Shown here: positions 35,501 to 44,410 of the stretch, piece by piece
How the letters are laid out: the number at the start of each line of letters is the position of its first letter
Position numbering within the stretch: the stretch's first letter is position 1
Assembly (NCBI RefSeq): GCF_964642095.1
Contig: NZ_OZ209244.1
Coordinates: 2,170,001-2,234,000, forward strand
Reading direction: 5' to 3'
Length of the DNA: 64,000 bases
Source: Fretibacterium fastidiosum
Lineage (GTDB): Bacteria > Synergistota > Synergistia > Synergistales > Aminobacteriaceae
Made by a program: the position numbers and the translations under genes
The notes under the pieces: model-generated
Database searches by the model: none
Told to the model about the DNA's origin: nothing
Seen by the model: only the letters and a program-made list of their open reading frames with translations

Positions 35501-37936
35501 AACGGCTGGATCACGGCATGGCTCGTCCGGCCCGTCAGCGAGGAGGACGCCTCCGCCTGGGGGACGCACCGCGCCGTCGGCGTCGCGCGCCTCAAGGCGG
35601 ACCTGACGCCGTACAAACTGGACGTGACCATGGAAGCGGCGGACAGGGTGGAGCCAGCCTCGACCCTGCCGGTCAGCCTGACGCTCAAGGACGCGGAGGG
35701 CAAGCCGGTTCAGGGCGATGTGGCGCTGGCGCTGGTGGACGACGCCGTCCTCGGCCTGACCCGGTACAAGACGCCGGACCTGTTGGAGCACTTCTGGGGG
35801 CTTAAGAAGCTCAATTCCGAGGGATACGACCTCTACGACCTCCTGATCCCGGTGGAGTCCCGCGCGACGGAGACGCTGCACCCCGCCGGCGGCGCGGCGA
35901 TGGCGGCCCTTGCGGGAGCGGGGGCGAACGTGCAGCGCTTCAATATCCTCTCGCTCTTCCAGGGTCTGCTCTCCGCCGACGCGGAGGGACGGGTGAAGGC
36001 GGACCTCGACGTGCCCGAGTTCAGCGGACGCGGCCGTCTCTTCGCCGTCGTCGCCTCACAGAATCGCTTCGGGATGGCCGAACAGCCGGTGCAGATCGCC
36101 CGCAGCGTCGTCACCGAGGTGAACCTTCCGCGCTTTGCCGCGCCGGGAGACGTCTTCGTCGCGCCCCTGTCGGTCTTCAACGCCTCCACCGAGGTGCGGG
36201 ACGTCACGCTCTCCATCTCCGCGGAGGGCGGCCTGAAGGTCGCGGAGAGCCAGAAGACCCTTCGCGTCGAGCCCGGCGCCCAGGCCCGGTGGGAGACTGA
36301 GGTCAGCGCACTGGAGCCTGGGGTCGCAAGCTGGGACGTCGTGACCTCATGGACCGAGGGAGGCGGACAAAAGGAGTACCGGCAGACGATCACCCTGCCC
36401 ATCCGTTCCCCCTGGCCCGTCGTGTCCCGATCGGGCTCCGGAGTCTTTGAGTCCGGGACGACCCCCATCGACATCCCGACGGAGGACTTCGCCGGAAAGG
36501 TCACGGGAACGCTGTCCCTCGCGGACACGCCCATGGTGGACCTGACGCGGGCGGTGCCCTACCTGCTGAACTACCCCTACGGCTGTCTGGAACAGACGCT
36601 TTCCGCGTCCTGGCCCTTCCTGGTGCTGCCGGACGCCGTGTCGGCGCTGGACCCGCTGCTGGTCAACGATCAGCTGGTACGCGATCGGGTGGAGACCGCC
36701 ATGGCGAAGCTGCAGTCGATGCAGCTCTACGACGGTTCCTTTGAGACGTGGCCCGGAACGGGACACCCCTACGCATGGGGAAGCGTCTACGCGGCGCACT
36801 TCCTGGTGGAGGCGCAGCAGGCGGGGGTGGACTGCCCGAAGGACATGCTGGCGGGGGCCATGAACTGGCTGCACCAGTTCCTCGCCTCCATGCCTGCCGA
36901 GGACTATCCCACGGCGGAGACAGACGACTTCACGGCGAAGGCGTATGCGGCCTACGTGCTTGCGCGAAACGGAGAGAAGCCGCTGGGCTGGATCGAGTAC
37001 CTGCGCGAGAACCGGGAGAACATGTGGCCGTCGGGCCGAATCTGGCTGGCTGGCGCTCAGGCCGTGATCGACGGACGGGGCGACGCACTTCGGGAGCTGG
37101 CTCCCGTCGACTCGAAGCTCCCCCAGGCGGCGCGCTGGCGGACGCTCGAATCCGACGTCCGAAACACGGCGCAGCTCCTCTCGCTCTGGATGGAGGTCGA
37201 GCCACAGGCCACCGAGGCCGTGGCGCTGGCGGCGTCCCTTGTGAAGTGGGGACAGGAAAATCGCTGGTACAGCACCCAGGACAACGCAGCGGCCCTGATG
37301 GCGCTTGCGCGCTACAACCTGAAGGTCGGCACCGAGAAGGCGAACCTTCAGGGGACCCTGACCGACGGGACGAAGGACCTGCTGACCTACAGGAGCGGCA
37401 GCGCTTCCTCCATCGCGACGTCCGAACTTCCCGCCCGCGTCACCTTGAACGTGCAGGGCACGGGCAGGGGGTACTACACCTGGAACCTCATGGGGACGCC
37501 CAGGTCCCAGCCCAAGGCCGAGAAGCGCGGGATAGACGTCGAGTGCGCGTGGTACGACGAGAAGGGCGGGGCTCTGGACCTCGCGCAGCCCATCCCTCAG
37601 GGCACGCGAATGCAGGCGGTCCTCACCCTGAAGCCCTCTTTGCCCGTCAGCGGCCTGGCGGTTTCCTGCCTGCTCCCAGCAGGCCTTGAGCTGGAGAATC
37701 CGCGGCTGGATCCGGGCCTGGACGATGTCGCCGGGTCCTACGGCGTCGTCGGAGACGTCCGGGACGATCGCCTCCTGCTCTTCTTCGATCGCCTCGAGCG
37801 GGAGCGAACCTACAGCTTCAAGGTACGGGCCGTCACCCGCGGGACTTTCGTCATTCCGCCGATCTCAGCGACCGGCATGTACGATCCGGCCGTGCACTTC
37901 ACGGGGCGGGGGCAGTCCGACCTGACCGTCAAATAA
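32597..37936 (+). CDS. Bacterial alpha-2-macroglobulin family protein with thioester
   Basis: 1779-residue secreted protease trap of the YfhM type. The signal peptide is at about 1-26 (ending GAAPGRA-A); there is no lipobox, so it is probably periplasmic and soluble rather than a lipoprotein. The N-terminal region contains MG-type beta domains and a bait-region-like stretch. The thioester motif is GCLEQ with C1330 and Q1333, in YPYGCLEQTLS. A helical thioester domain and receptor-binding-like C-terminal beta domain follow. Such proteins react covalently with proteases that cleave the bait region and protect the cell when the outer membrane is breached. The penicillin-binding-protein gene (pbpC) often found beside it is absent. 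Confidence 0.92.
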   Translation: MRFQKWLFPTILAALCLCLGAAPGRAALPAGVQSFAPTGRVSDNVSFRLVFKNAVAAKKDVGRAMGVEEFPFEVTPAIQAEGKWQNETTFTARLLAPLRMGTSYTARLREGLTDRKGRHIPAGSFSFQTDALTPTAVKAIMGRDDARLVIAFNMPVAPAVLQGFLQIVNEQGQKVPFTLQGTAPNRSVQVRVPLGQSLSRQTLTVRIAAGLTSGEGDLGLAQNFTSRVVLEPKLTVEGVRGDEGAIQASFNFPIDPESVRDFVAVEPPVDFRLDSNWSGNALQIRGDFKPRSRFVVTLRRGLPSKEGGLALKEDFKQAVIMPDLEPSISIPTSGTYLTAMGGGLIPLELVNVKKLQVNLWRLYENNIPYVIRGDYNSFSKDLARRTYSREFKLDLPLNERVRRSLAVDELASGDRGLFLLSVRDPDAEYWDEEDQMLSLSDLGAVARVWEDGLMLWVNTLSGTQPVADAEVRIYSGANQVIAQGKTDAEGIFSFDRQEPWGTDAGEQPRLAVISSGRDLTYVQLTRSLLSQETFDTAGRPWLREGYDAILFAPRDIYRTGEEVPFKAVVRGADLSTPAPFPVLFTVRDPLGRRTEQQTVTLSDMGSALFTLKLPSNALTGLWSAAISVPGREESPMASMNFHVEDFAPPRIEVKMSTDSKTLTHGDDFQAAITARWLFGADGAGLRYKTFWSAKDSPFTPTQDRWKGYTFGDSSRKFEGARNDMDEGQLDASGRASSTLTLDANWEAASTIAVTLRTEVMEDGGRWVSDSITLPYFPAPWLLGIAATEEQMAVNRDLTFRIAAIDPQEEPTDPGSLTASLYRVRWNYNMVEVDGYRRWQSSEELSLVDEKSVTLKDGLGSVSFRPGEWGTYLVRVTDANDNARAAMRFYASDARYADRGGSPILDRVGVSMDREFYRVGDTAKVTLTAPFEGLLLFSVEGARPISRQVRRVDGPDVTVEVPVTQDMVPNGWITAWLVRPVSEEDASAWGTHRAVGVARLKADLTPYKLDVTMEAADRVEPASTLPVSLTLKDAEGKPVQGDVALALVDDAVLGLTRYKTPDLLEHFWGLKKLNSEGYDLYDLLIPVESRATETLHPAGGAAMAALAGAGANVQRFNILSLFQGLLSADAEGRVKADLDVPEFSGRGRLFAVVASQNRFGMAEQPVQIARSVVTEVNLPRFAAPGDVFVAPLSVFNASTEVRDVTLSISAEGGLKVAESQKTLRVEPGAQARWETEVSALEPGVASWDVVTSWTEGGGQKEYRQTITLPIRSPWPVVSRSGSGVFESGTTPIDIPTEDFAGKVTGTLSLADTPMVDLTRAVPYLLNYPYGCLEQTLSASWPFLVLPDAVSALDPLLVNDQLVRDRVETAMAKLQSMQLYDGSFETWPGTGHPYAWGSVYAAHFLVEAQQAGVDCPKDMLAGAMNWLHQFLASMPAEDYPTAETDDFTAKAYAAYVLARNGEKPLGWIEYLRENRENMWPSGRIWLAGAQAVIDGRGDALRELAPVDSKLPQAARWRTLESDVRNTAQLLSLWMEVEPQATEAVALAASLVKWGQENRWYSTQDNAAALMALARYNLKVGTEKANLQGTLTDGTKDLLTYRSGSASSIATSELPARVTLNVQGTGRGYYTWNLMGTPRSQPKAEKRGIDVECAWYDEKGGALDLAQPIPQGTRMQAVLTLKPSLPVSGLAVSCLLPAGLELENPRLDPGLDDVAGSYGVVGDVRDDRLLLFFDRLERERTYSFKVRAVTRGTFVIPPISATGMYDPAVHFTGRGQSDLTVK

Positions 37937-37965
37937 GCGCGGACGAGGTCAATCGGAGGTAAAAC

Positions 37966-37999
37966 GGGGGCGGACACCTTCAAGATGTCCGCCCCTCTT
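37966..37999. terminator. Bidirectional terminator between the macroglobulin gene and the glycan locus
   Basis: GGGGCGGACA (37967-37976) and TGTCCGCCCC (37986-37995) form a perfect ten-base-pair stem with a nine-base loop. It is followed rightward by TCTTT and leftward by CGTTTT. It sits between two converging genes and marks the left boundary of the glycan locus. Confidence 0.85.
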
Positions 38000-38026
38000 T
38001 GCTCCGGATACGGGCCACTCGACCTG

Positions 38027-38965
38027 TCAAACGTCCCGCACGCCGCCCTTGAGGAAGGCCTGGTACGTCCGGCGTATGCCCTCGTCCAGGTCGATGGTGT
38101 GGCGCCATCCCATCCCTCTGAGGAAGGTGATGTCCAGCAGTTTACGAGGGGTTCCGTCCGGCCTGCTCTCGTCCCACAAGACCCGCCCTGCATACCCGAC
38201 GACGGCGCACACCTTCTCCGCCAGCTCGCAGATCGTCAAGTCCTCCCCCGTCCCGACGTTCACGATGCGCGAACCGTCGTGGCGCTCCATGAGAAAGAGG
38301 CAGGCGTCGGCCAGGTCATCGACGTGGAGAAATTCCCGCCGCGGCGTTCCCGTCCCCCACAGGGTCACCGATTCCGCACCCTTCGCCTTCGCCTCGTGGA
38401 CCTTGCGGATCATGGCCGGCAGGACGTGAGAGTTCTCCAGGCCGAAGTTGTCCCCCGGCCCGTAGAGGTTCGTGGGCATGACGGAGATGAAGTTCGTCCC
38501 GTACTGCTGGTTGTACGCCTGACACATCCGGATGCCCGCGATCTTGGCCAGGGCGTAGCAGTCGTTGGTCGGCTCGAGGGGCCCGCTCAGGAGGGCGTCC
38601 TCCGGGATAGGCTGCGGCGCGAATTTGGGGTAGATGCAGGAGCTTCCCAGAAAGAGGAGCTTTTTCACCCCCGTGCGCCAGCTCTCGCGGATGACGTTCG
38701 TCTCCATCATGAGGTTCTCGGAGATGAAGTCCGCCGGGTAGACGGCGTTCGCATGGATTCCGCCGACCCTTGCCGCGGCCATGAAGACGTACTCCGGCCT
38801 CTCGCCTTCAAAGAAGTCCTGCACCGTTTGCTGCGACAGCAGGTCCAGCTCTCCGTGCGAGCGGAGCAGGAGGTTGCGAAATCCCGCAGACGTCAGGCGC
38901 CGGACAAGGGCGGAGCCCACCAGTCCCCCGTGGCCTGCGACGTAGATGCGGGCGTTCCGGTCCAT
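38027..38965 (-). CDS. fcl: GDP-L-fucose synthase
   Basis: 312-residue short-chain dehydrogenase, an epimerase-reductase that makes GDP-L-fucose from GDP-4-keto-6-deoxymannose. The Rossmann motif is GHGGLVGS, the SDR catalytic triad includes LGSSCIYP and CYALAKIAG (YxxxK), and the fucose-synthase pattern NLYGPGDNF is present. The start ATG 38965 overlaps the gmd stop (TGATG) with AGGAG five bases upstream; GTG 38968 is the alternative. It is the last gene of the leftward glycan cluster. Confidence 0.95.
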   Translation of the reverse strand: MDRNARIYVAGHGGLVGSALVRRLTSAGFRNLLLRSHGELDLLSQQTVQDFFEGERPEYVFMAAARVGGIHANAVYPADFISENLMMETNVIRESWRTGVKKLLFLGSSCIYPKFAPQPIPEDALLSGPLEPTNDCYALAKIAGIRMCQAYNQQYGTNFISVMPTNLYGPGDNFGLENSHVLPAMIRKVHEAKAKGAESVTLWGTGTPRREFLHVDDLADACLFLMERHDGSRIVNVGTGEDLTICELAEKVCAVVGYAGRVLWDESRPDGTPRKLLDITFLRGMGWRHTIDLDEGIRRTYQAFLKGGVRDV

Positions 38966-40056
38966 CACAGCTCCTCCAGGGCGCTGCGCACCTCGTAGCC
39001 CGCATCCCGGATCAGGATGTCCTTCTTGAAGAGGTCCAGGTCATAGCGGACCATGCGCCGCACCAGGTCCGAAAACGACACCTTGCGCTTCCAGCCCAAC
39101 TCCCGCTCCGCCTTGGAGGGGTCCCCCAGAAGCAGGTCCACCTCCGTGGGGCGGAAGTAGCGCGGGTCCACCTCGACGAGGACGCGGCCAGTTCCGGCAT
39201 CGACGCCCACCTCGTCAAGTCCGCTTCCCCGCCACTCGATCTCCATCCCCGCCTCCTTGAAGGCCAGCGTGGCGAACTCCCTCACCGAATGGGTCTCCCC
39301 CGTCGCGATGACGAAGTTGTCCGGCCGGTCGTGCTGCAGGATGCGCCACATGGCCTCGACGTAGTCCTCGGCGTGCCCCCAGTCCCGCTTCGCGTCCAGG
39401 TTTCCCAGCCACGTTTTGTCCTGGAGCCCCAGGGCGATGCGGGCGGCCGCGCGCGTGATCTTGCGCGTCACGAACGTCTCGCCGCGCAGTTCCGACTCGT
39501 GGTTGAACAGGATGCCGTTTGAGGCGAACAGGCCGTAGGACTCGCGGTAGTTCACCGTGATCCAGTAGGCATAAAGTTTTGCGGCCGCGTAGGGACTGCG
39601 CGGGTAGAAGGGCGTCGTCTCCCTCTGGGGCGTCTCCTGCACCTTGCCGAAGAGCTCGCTGGTGGAGGCCTGATAAAACCGCGTGCGCTTTTCCATGCCC
39701 AGGATGCGTATGGCCTCCAACAGGCGAAGCGTTCCGATGCCGTCCGAGTCCGCCGTGTACTCCGGCGTCTCAAACGAGACCTTCACGTGGCTCTGAGCGG
39801 CCAGGTTGTAGATCTCGTCCGGCTGGACCTGCTGGATGATGCGGATCAGGTTTGAGGCGTCCGTCAGATCCCCGTAGTGCAGGAAGAAGTGAGGGTCCTC
39901 CTCGTGCAGGTCCCTGTACAGCCCGTCGATGCGGGCGGTGTTGAAGATCGAGCTGCGCCGTTTGATGCCGTGGACGCTATAGCCCTTCTTCAGAAGAAAC
40001 GAAGCCAGATAGGCGCCGTCCTGCCCGGTGATGCCCGTGATCAGAGCTGTTTTCAT
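38965..40056 (-). CDS. gmd: GDP-mannose 4,6-dehydratase
   Basis: 363 residues. NADP-dependent dehydratase giving GDP-4-keto-6-deoxy-D-mannose. The nucleotide-binding motif is GITGQDGAYLA, followed by KRRSSIFNT, the catalytic segment ASTSELFG, and YxxxK in SPYAAAKLYAYW. NHESELRGETFVTRKI matches the Gmd signature. Its start follows the preceding glycosyltransferase stop directly, with GGAGGAAG upstream. With fcl it gives GDP-L-fucose for the exported glycan. Confidence 0.96.
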   Translation of the reverse strand: MKTALITGITGQDGAYLASFLLKKGYSVHGIKRRSSIFNTARIDGLYRDLHEEDPHFFLHYGDLTDASNLIRIIQQVQPDEIYNLAAQSHVKVSFETPEYTADSDGIGTLRLLEAIRILGMEKRTRFYQASTSELFGKVQETPQRETTPFYPRSPYAAAKLYAYWITVNYRESYGLFASNGILFNHESELRGETFVTRKITRAAARIALGLQDKTWLGNLDAKRDWGHAEDYVEAMWRILQHDRPDNFVIATGETHSVREFATLAFKEAGMEIEWRGSGLDEVGVDAGTGRVLVEVDPRYFRPTEVDLLLGDPSKAERELGWKRKVSFSDLVRRMVRYDLDLFKKDILIRDAGYEVRSALEEL

Positions 40057-41049
40057 CTAATCTTCCTCCGCGCCGTCGATACGGCGAATCAGGGTTTTGA
40101 TGCTTCGTGTTGCGTGGAACTCGCGCAACGCCGCACGGGCGGAGCCGATTCCGCGCAACAACGAGAAGAGATCGAGACTCCGCGCCCGGAACAGGAGCTT
40201 CAGAGCCGCCGCGAGCATGAACAGCTTGAATTTCACCTTCAGCCACAGCAGTTTTGGACTGTGTACGTCGTCGTAGATGCACTCAAACAACAGGTGAAAG
40301 TTGTACCACTTGGAGGCCGCCATATTGGCGAGGTTTAGACGGGCCCCCCCAGCCGGATAATGAAAAAAATGTCCTTCCAGACTATTGACGATTCGCATCC
40401 CCATTTTTTTATGTAGAAAAAAGGAAAACGCAAAATCCTCCCCCAACGCATAGCCGCCAAAACGCTGAAAATCTTCGGGGAAAAAACATTTATATTTGCG
40501 AAAAACATCCACATCCAAGGCCATTCCCCCTCCGCTGGCCCAGTCCGCACCTCCTCCCCGTTTTTCCTCCCAGGCTCCGTAGTTGTAGAGAAACTCGGTA
40601 GCTCCATGATGATCCCACCCCAATCTCTTCTTCACCCAAGAGGATAATCCGTAGGGCCCATGCTCCAAGTGAGAGTGCATAGGCAAATTCACCACAGATG
40701 CGCCCGTTTTTTCAAACGTAGTTAAAATCCCCTTCAAAGCGTCCTGCGACAACTCACAGTCGTCGTCGATAAACAGGACGTAACGTATGGAACGCTCGTG
40801 CATCAGGACCTGCTTCACTGCGTCATTGCGTTGGGATGCCGAGCCGGCCCGCGGCGCCCTGAAGTACTTCAAGGGAAACGTCCAAGCCCCATCCTCCACC
40901 ACCCTTCGGGTCTCCTCGTCCTGGCTGGCGTCCCAGACCACGCAGAGGAAATCACGGCAGGTCGATCGCTCCAGGCTTGTCAGCGCATGTCTTTTGATCT
41001 CGCTGCTTCGGTCCTTGGTAGCGATGATCACAGCCAGAGAAACGTTCAT
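40057..41049 (-). CDS. Family 2 (GT-A) glycosyltransferase
   Basis: 330 residues. The N-terminal GT-A domain begins VSLAVIIATKDRS and has the metal-binding DDD in YVLFIDDDCELS and an ED-type segment in YALGEDFAFSF. A C-terminal helical region (KLLWLKVKFKLFMLAAALKL) may associate with the membrane. The start is ATG 41049; the open frame reaches 41271 but that part lies antisense-like over the neighbouring gene. The transferred sugar cannot be predicted. Confidence 0.88.
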   Translation of the reverse strand: MNVSLAVIIATKDRSSEIKRHALTSLERSTCRDFLCVVWDASQDEETRRVVEDGAWTFPLKYFRAPRAGSASQRNDAVKQVLMHERSIRYVLFIDDDCELSQDALKGILTTFEKTGASVVNLPMHSHLEHGPYGLSSWVKKRLGWDHHGATEFLYNYGAWEEKRGGGADWASGGGMALDVDVFRKYKCFFPEDFQRFGGYALGEDFAFSFFLHKKMGMRIVNSLEGHFFHYPAGGARLNLANMAASKWYNFHLLFECIYDDVHSPKLLWLKVKFKLFMLAAALKLLFRARSLDLFSLLRGIGSARAALREFHATRSIKTLIRRIDGAEED

Positions 41050-41068
41050 CAAAATAACCTCACTCACG

Positions 41069-42001
41069 TTAAAGAACCTCATTTCCACGTCTGCGTCCAT
41101 CCTTCGGCTCTTTTTTCGAGGCACTCGCGGTCGATGGCATCGAAGGCCTGCGATGGGACAGGGCCTCCCATAGTCTGCCAAAGGAGCCGTCAAACGCGCC
41201 TGACACCTCGGCGCACAAAAGCCTGCTGTCGCGATAACGGGCATAGCACTCGGACAGTCCAAGGTCATCAATCCAGCGCCTGCCCCAACGCTTCAGGTAC
41301 ATCTTGAGTGTAGCCTTAAAGGCGGCAAGAGGGGGAAGCGCATCCTTATAGATCCTTCGATTTTCCATGAAGAGCCTCTCCGAATAGGCCGATGAAACCC
41401 CGGAGTTCCGAAAGGCCGTCAACACCTTGTCTATAGGACAGAAAGGCACTCCCCATCGAAAGAAGCGCAGCATCAGGTCCCAGTCTCCCGATACCCGGAA
41501 CGAGGGATCAAATAAGCCGTGCCGATCGTACACCGAGCGGGCAACGAAGGTCGCGGGGTGAGCGATGCTCATACGACCGGTAAGGCGGCGGTGGTCGCCC
41601 ACCGGATAGACCGTCCAGCGGCAACGCGCCTCGTCCACCACGGCCAGCTTGCCGAAAAACACGCCGGGGTCCGGGCTTTGTCTATAGGCCTCGGCCACCG
41701 TCTCCAGGGCCCAGGGCGCGTAGAGGTCGTCCGCGTTGAGGATACCGACGACATCTCCGGTGGCTCGGGCCACACCCTTGTTGAAGGCGTCGTAGATGCC
41801 CTCGTCCGGCTCGAGGACGACGTGGGTCAGCCGCGGCCGATAGCGTTCGATGATCTCCCGCGTCCCATCCGTCGAGCCGCCATCGATGACGATGTACTCG
41901 AACGGAGGACAGGTCTGAGAGAGAACGCTGTCCATGGCCTGTTCGACCGTCCCGGCAGCGTTGAGACAGACGGTGACGATGCTCATTTTAATATCACGCA
42001 T
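41069..42001 (-). CDS. Family 2 glycosyltransferase (WcaA-like)
   Basis: 310 residues. The typical opening MSIVTVCLNAAGTVEQAMDS, the YIVIDGGSTDGT segment, the DDL-type metal motif in GILNADDLYAPW, and the acceptor-site GDWDLMLRF are visible. The start at 42001 overlaps the upstream glycosyltransferase stop by eight bases; ATG 41986 is the alternative. The C-terminal 70 residues are basic. Confidence 0.9.
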   Translation of the reverse strand: MRDIKMSIVTVCLNAAGTVEQAMDSVLSQTCPPFEYIVIDGGSTDGTREIIERYRPRLTHVVLEPDEGIYDAFNKGVARATGDVVGILNADDLYAPWALETVAEAYRQSPDPGVFFGKLAVVDEARCRWTVYPVGDHRRLTGRMSIAHPATFVARSVYDRHGLFDPSFRVSGDWDLMLRFFRWGVPFCPIDKVLTAFRNSGVSSAYSERLFMENRRIYKDALPPLAAFKATLKMYLKRWGRRWIDDLGLSECYARYRDSRLLCAEVSGAFDGSFGRLWEALSHRRPSMPSTASASKKEPKDGRRRGNEVL

Positions 42002-43202
42002 CTCTCGTTACTCCTATCATCCCAAAAAGCTCCAGATAGGCGTCAACGGCCCGTTTCTCGGAGAAAGCTCCAGCGCGCTCCCGCAGCATCCTCCTCGGCA
42101 TCGGCTGCTGCAAGGCCTCCAGCATTCCCTCGGAGAGGGCAGGGGCATCCCGCACGGGGACAATGTAGCCATACCTGCCGTCCTCCAAAATCTCACGAAT
42201 TCCCCCCGGGGCATCCGTCGCCACCGGGGTCGTCCCGACGTACAGCGCCTCGATCAGGACCGTCGGAAGCCCCTCATAAAAGGTCGACAACACCAGGGCG
42301 TCGGCATCCCTCACCAATGGAAGTGGGTTGGCGATCATCCCCATCCAATCGACGTCCGTCTCGACCTTCAGCTCCGCAGCCCTGCGTTCGAGGCGGACTC
42401 GGTCCGGGCCGTCCCCCAGGACGAGCAATCGAACCGGCGTCGTCCGCCGCAACAGGGAAAAGGCCTCCAGCAGCGTGTCAAAATCCTTCTCGGGGCTGAG
42501 GCGCGCGACTGAAATCAAGGTGGGGATCGTTTTGTCCGTCAGCCACGGATGACGGCAAGCCTCCTCCGCCTTCCTTTCCAGAGCGCTTCCGACCACGGGG
42601 TTATAGATGTACAAAACCCGCGAAGCGGGGAGGCGAAAATGGGCGGCCAAATCAGCGGCGACGGCGGAGGAAACGCCGACGACGCGATCGGCTTTAGGGT
42701 AAAAAAGACGGCACATCGTGGAAAAGCAAACGCGAACGGGAGCGACTTGGCGTCTCAGATGCTCCGAGAGCAGCGTGTGCTCCGTCACAACAACCCGGGA
42801 TGGCCTGCCGGCAAGGAAATTTGCCGTCAGCGTCATGGCGTTGTAATGGGCCGTCAGCAGGAGGTCCGGCCTGCGGCGCCCGATATAACGCGTCAGGCTC
42901 CTCGTCGAGACGAAGAGTTTCCAGAAAAAGACCACAAACGCCCACGGGAGCAAAAAGATATTTTTCGTCTTGAAAATCCTGTGGAAAAGACGGAGCGACT
43001 CGAAATAATGTCCTCCATCGAGTTCTACAAGGGCCACCTCCTTTGGGACCCCGGCCTTCATGGCATCCGACTGAGGCGCCGGAACGACGACATCGACAGC
43101 AAATCCCCGCTGTGCCAGAAGCCCGGCGAGACGAACCATGATCCGTTCGGCCCCCCCCGGCCCCAAAGAGGCAAGGACAACGGCTATCCGTCCTCCTTTC
43201 AT
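41994..43202 (-). CDS. Family 4 (GT-B) glycosyltransferase
   Basis: 402-residue retaining glycosyltransferase. The N-terminal domain opens RIAVVLASLGPGGAERIM (the GGAE loop). The C-terminal nucleotide-sugar domain has SVARLSPEKDFDTLLEAF, VLGDGPDR, and the EX7E motif in FYEGLPTVLIEAL. The start overlaps the deacetylase stop as ATGA, so translation is coupled. Confidence 0.92.
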   Translation of the reverse strand: MKGGRIAVVLASLGPGGAERIMVRLAGLLAQRGFAVDVVVPAPQSDAMKAGVPKEVALVELDGGHYFESLRLFHRIFKTKNIFLLPWAFVVFFWKLFVSTRSLTRYIGRRRPDLLLTAHYNAMTLTANFLAGRPSRVVVTEHTLLSEHLRRQVAPVRVCFSTMCRLFYPKADRVVGVSSAVAADLAAHFRLPASRVLYIYNPVVGSALERKAEEACRHPWLTDKTIPTLISVARLSPEKDFDTLLEAFSLLRRTTPVRLLVLGDGPDRVRLERRAAELKVETDVDWMGMIANPLPLVRDADALVLSTFYEGLPTVLIEALYVGTTPVATDAPGGIREILEDGRYGYIVPVRDAPALSEGMLEALQQPMPRRMLRERAGAFSEKRAVDAYLELFGMIGVTRDA

Positions 43203-44200
43203 CCCCTGAGGCTCCTCCTCAGGGAAACGTAGGCCGACTGAGCCAGCAAATCGTCAACCGACATCCCCTCGTACAGCATGAAGCGCGGCAGGGCCCAAAG
43301 TTTTTCCCTATCGCCCCTCGACACGCGCCCCGGAGCCGTCGTCATACAGGTAAGGGCACCCATCTCACGAACGACGGAAAGCGCCTCATCGCCGAAGAGA
43401 CCATAGGCATAGGCGTAATGTGCGGGAACGCACCCAGTCTGCCGGGCCATCTCCTCCCTGGCCAAAGAGAACTCCCTGTAGACAGCCTCCCTGGAAACCG
43501 TCTGCAGGTTCAGGTGGCGGTGCCCGTGATTCCCCAGCTCGGCCAGGGGGTGAGCCTGCAATGCCCGAACCTCGTCCCACGTCAGGAAAAGGCCATCGGC
43601 GCTTCCGCAATCATAATCGTTATCCCGGCACAGGTCCAGGACATAAGCCTCGGCCCCCTGTTCCGCCAGCAGAGCCTGTCCGCGAATTTGCATGAAGAGA
43701 CGGCTCTTCTCCGGGACGCTCCTTACATCCCAGGTCCTCCCCTCCCAGAGGAGTGCAGGCCGCGAGGTAAGCAGCCCCTCCAGGCCATACCACCAGGGCA
43801 CGCAGGAACTGCCGATAAAGGCGGTGCTCAGGTAGATCGTAAAGGGAACGCCGTGCCTCTCGAAGAGGGAGAGGCCCTCGGTCAGATTGTCCCGATACCC
43901 GTCATCCAAAGCGAGGACAAGGGAACGGGAGGGCCAGGGCCCCTCTCCCGTCAGGGCGGCATGCAGCTGTGAGACGGAAAGGAAAGTGAAGCCCTTGCAC
44001 TTGGCGTCGACGATGAAGCGCTCCAGGAAGGCGGGGGAGACCTTCATGTCCTCGTTCGGAGGCAGACGCATCGGGTCCTTCTCCCCTATCCGGTGCAGCA
44101 TGACGCAAAAGACGCCGTCCCCCAGAAGACGGCACAGGACACGGGCTGCCGCAGGACATGAGAGCCCCGTTAGAATCCATCGCCGAATCGTATCCTTCAT
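43199..44200 (-). CDS. Polysaccharide deacetylase (CE4) in the glycan locus
   Basis: 333 residues. NodB motif 1 is LALDDGYRDN, and motif 2 with the metal His pair is GNHGHRHLNL. YAYAYGLFGDEA corresponds to motif 3. No clear signal peptide is seen; the N-terminus has a modest hydrophobic region. It probably deacetylates a lipid-linked sugar intermediate or the finished glycan. Its ATG overlaps the stop (ATGA) of the remnant frame 44197-44410 and not the intact FkbM gene. Confidence 0.85.
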   Translation of the reverse strand: MKDTIRRWILTGLSCPAAARVLCRLLGDGVFCVMLHRIGEKDPMRLPPNEDMKVSPAFLERFIVDAKCKGFTFLSVSQLHAALTGEGPWPSRSLVLALDDGYRDNLTEGLSLFERHGVPFTIYLSTAFIGSSCVPWWYGLEGLLTSRPALLWEGRTWDVRSVPEKSRLFMQIRGQALLAEQGAEAYVLDLCRDNDYDCGSADGLFLTWDEVRALQAHPLAELGNHGHRHLNLQTVSREAVYREFSLAREEMARQTGCVPAHYAYAYGLFGDEALSVVREMGALTCMTTAPGRVSRGDREKLWALPRFMLYEGMSVDDLLAQSAYVSLRRSLRG

Positions 44201-44410
44201 TTTCTCGCAAAGACCCCTATCGTAATCGTATAGTCCTCGTCGTAAAAATCCAGCAGGCCCGTATCGTTCACGTCCTCCACGGAGAGCCCATCCAAAAACG
44301 CCTTGGCAGCAAAGACATTTCCATAGCCCTTGACAGCCACCTCATGGAAGTGCCCCGAAAACAGTCTTTCAGCCGACAAAACCGTACTCAATACCACTAC
44401 AAACAAAACT
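44197..44410 (-). pseudogene. 3' remnant of a lost gene, probably a methyltransferase
   Basis: After the FkbM stop at 44411 an open frame continues to 44197 with coding-like composition, ending GNVFAAKAFLDGLSVEDVND and DYTITIGVFARK. It has no start codon with a ribosome site. Its stop overlaps the deacetylase start as ATGA, which is how intact genes in this locus are joined. I read it as the 3' end of a deleted upstream gene. The C-terminal pattern is compatible with a SAM-dependent methyltransferase but too short to prove it. It is in the frame entered if the FkbM repeat tract shifts phase. Confidence 0.5.
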
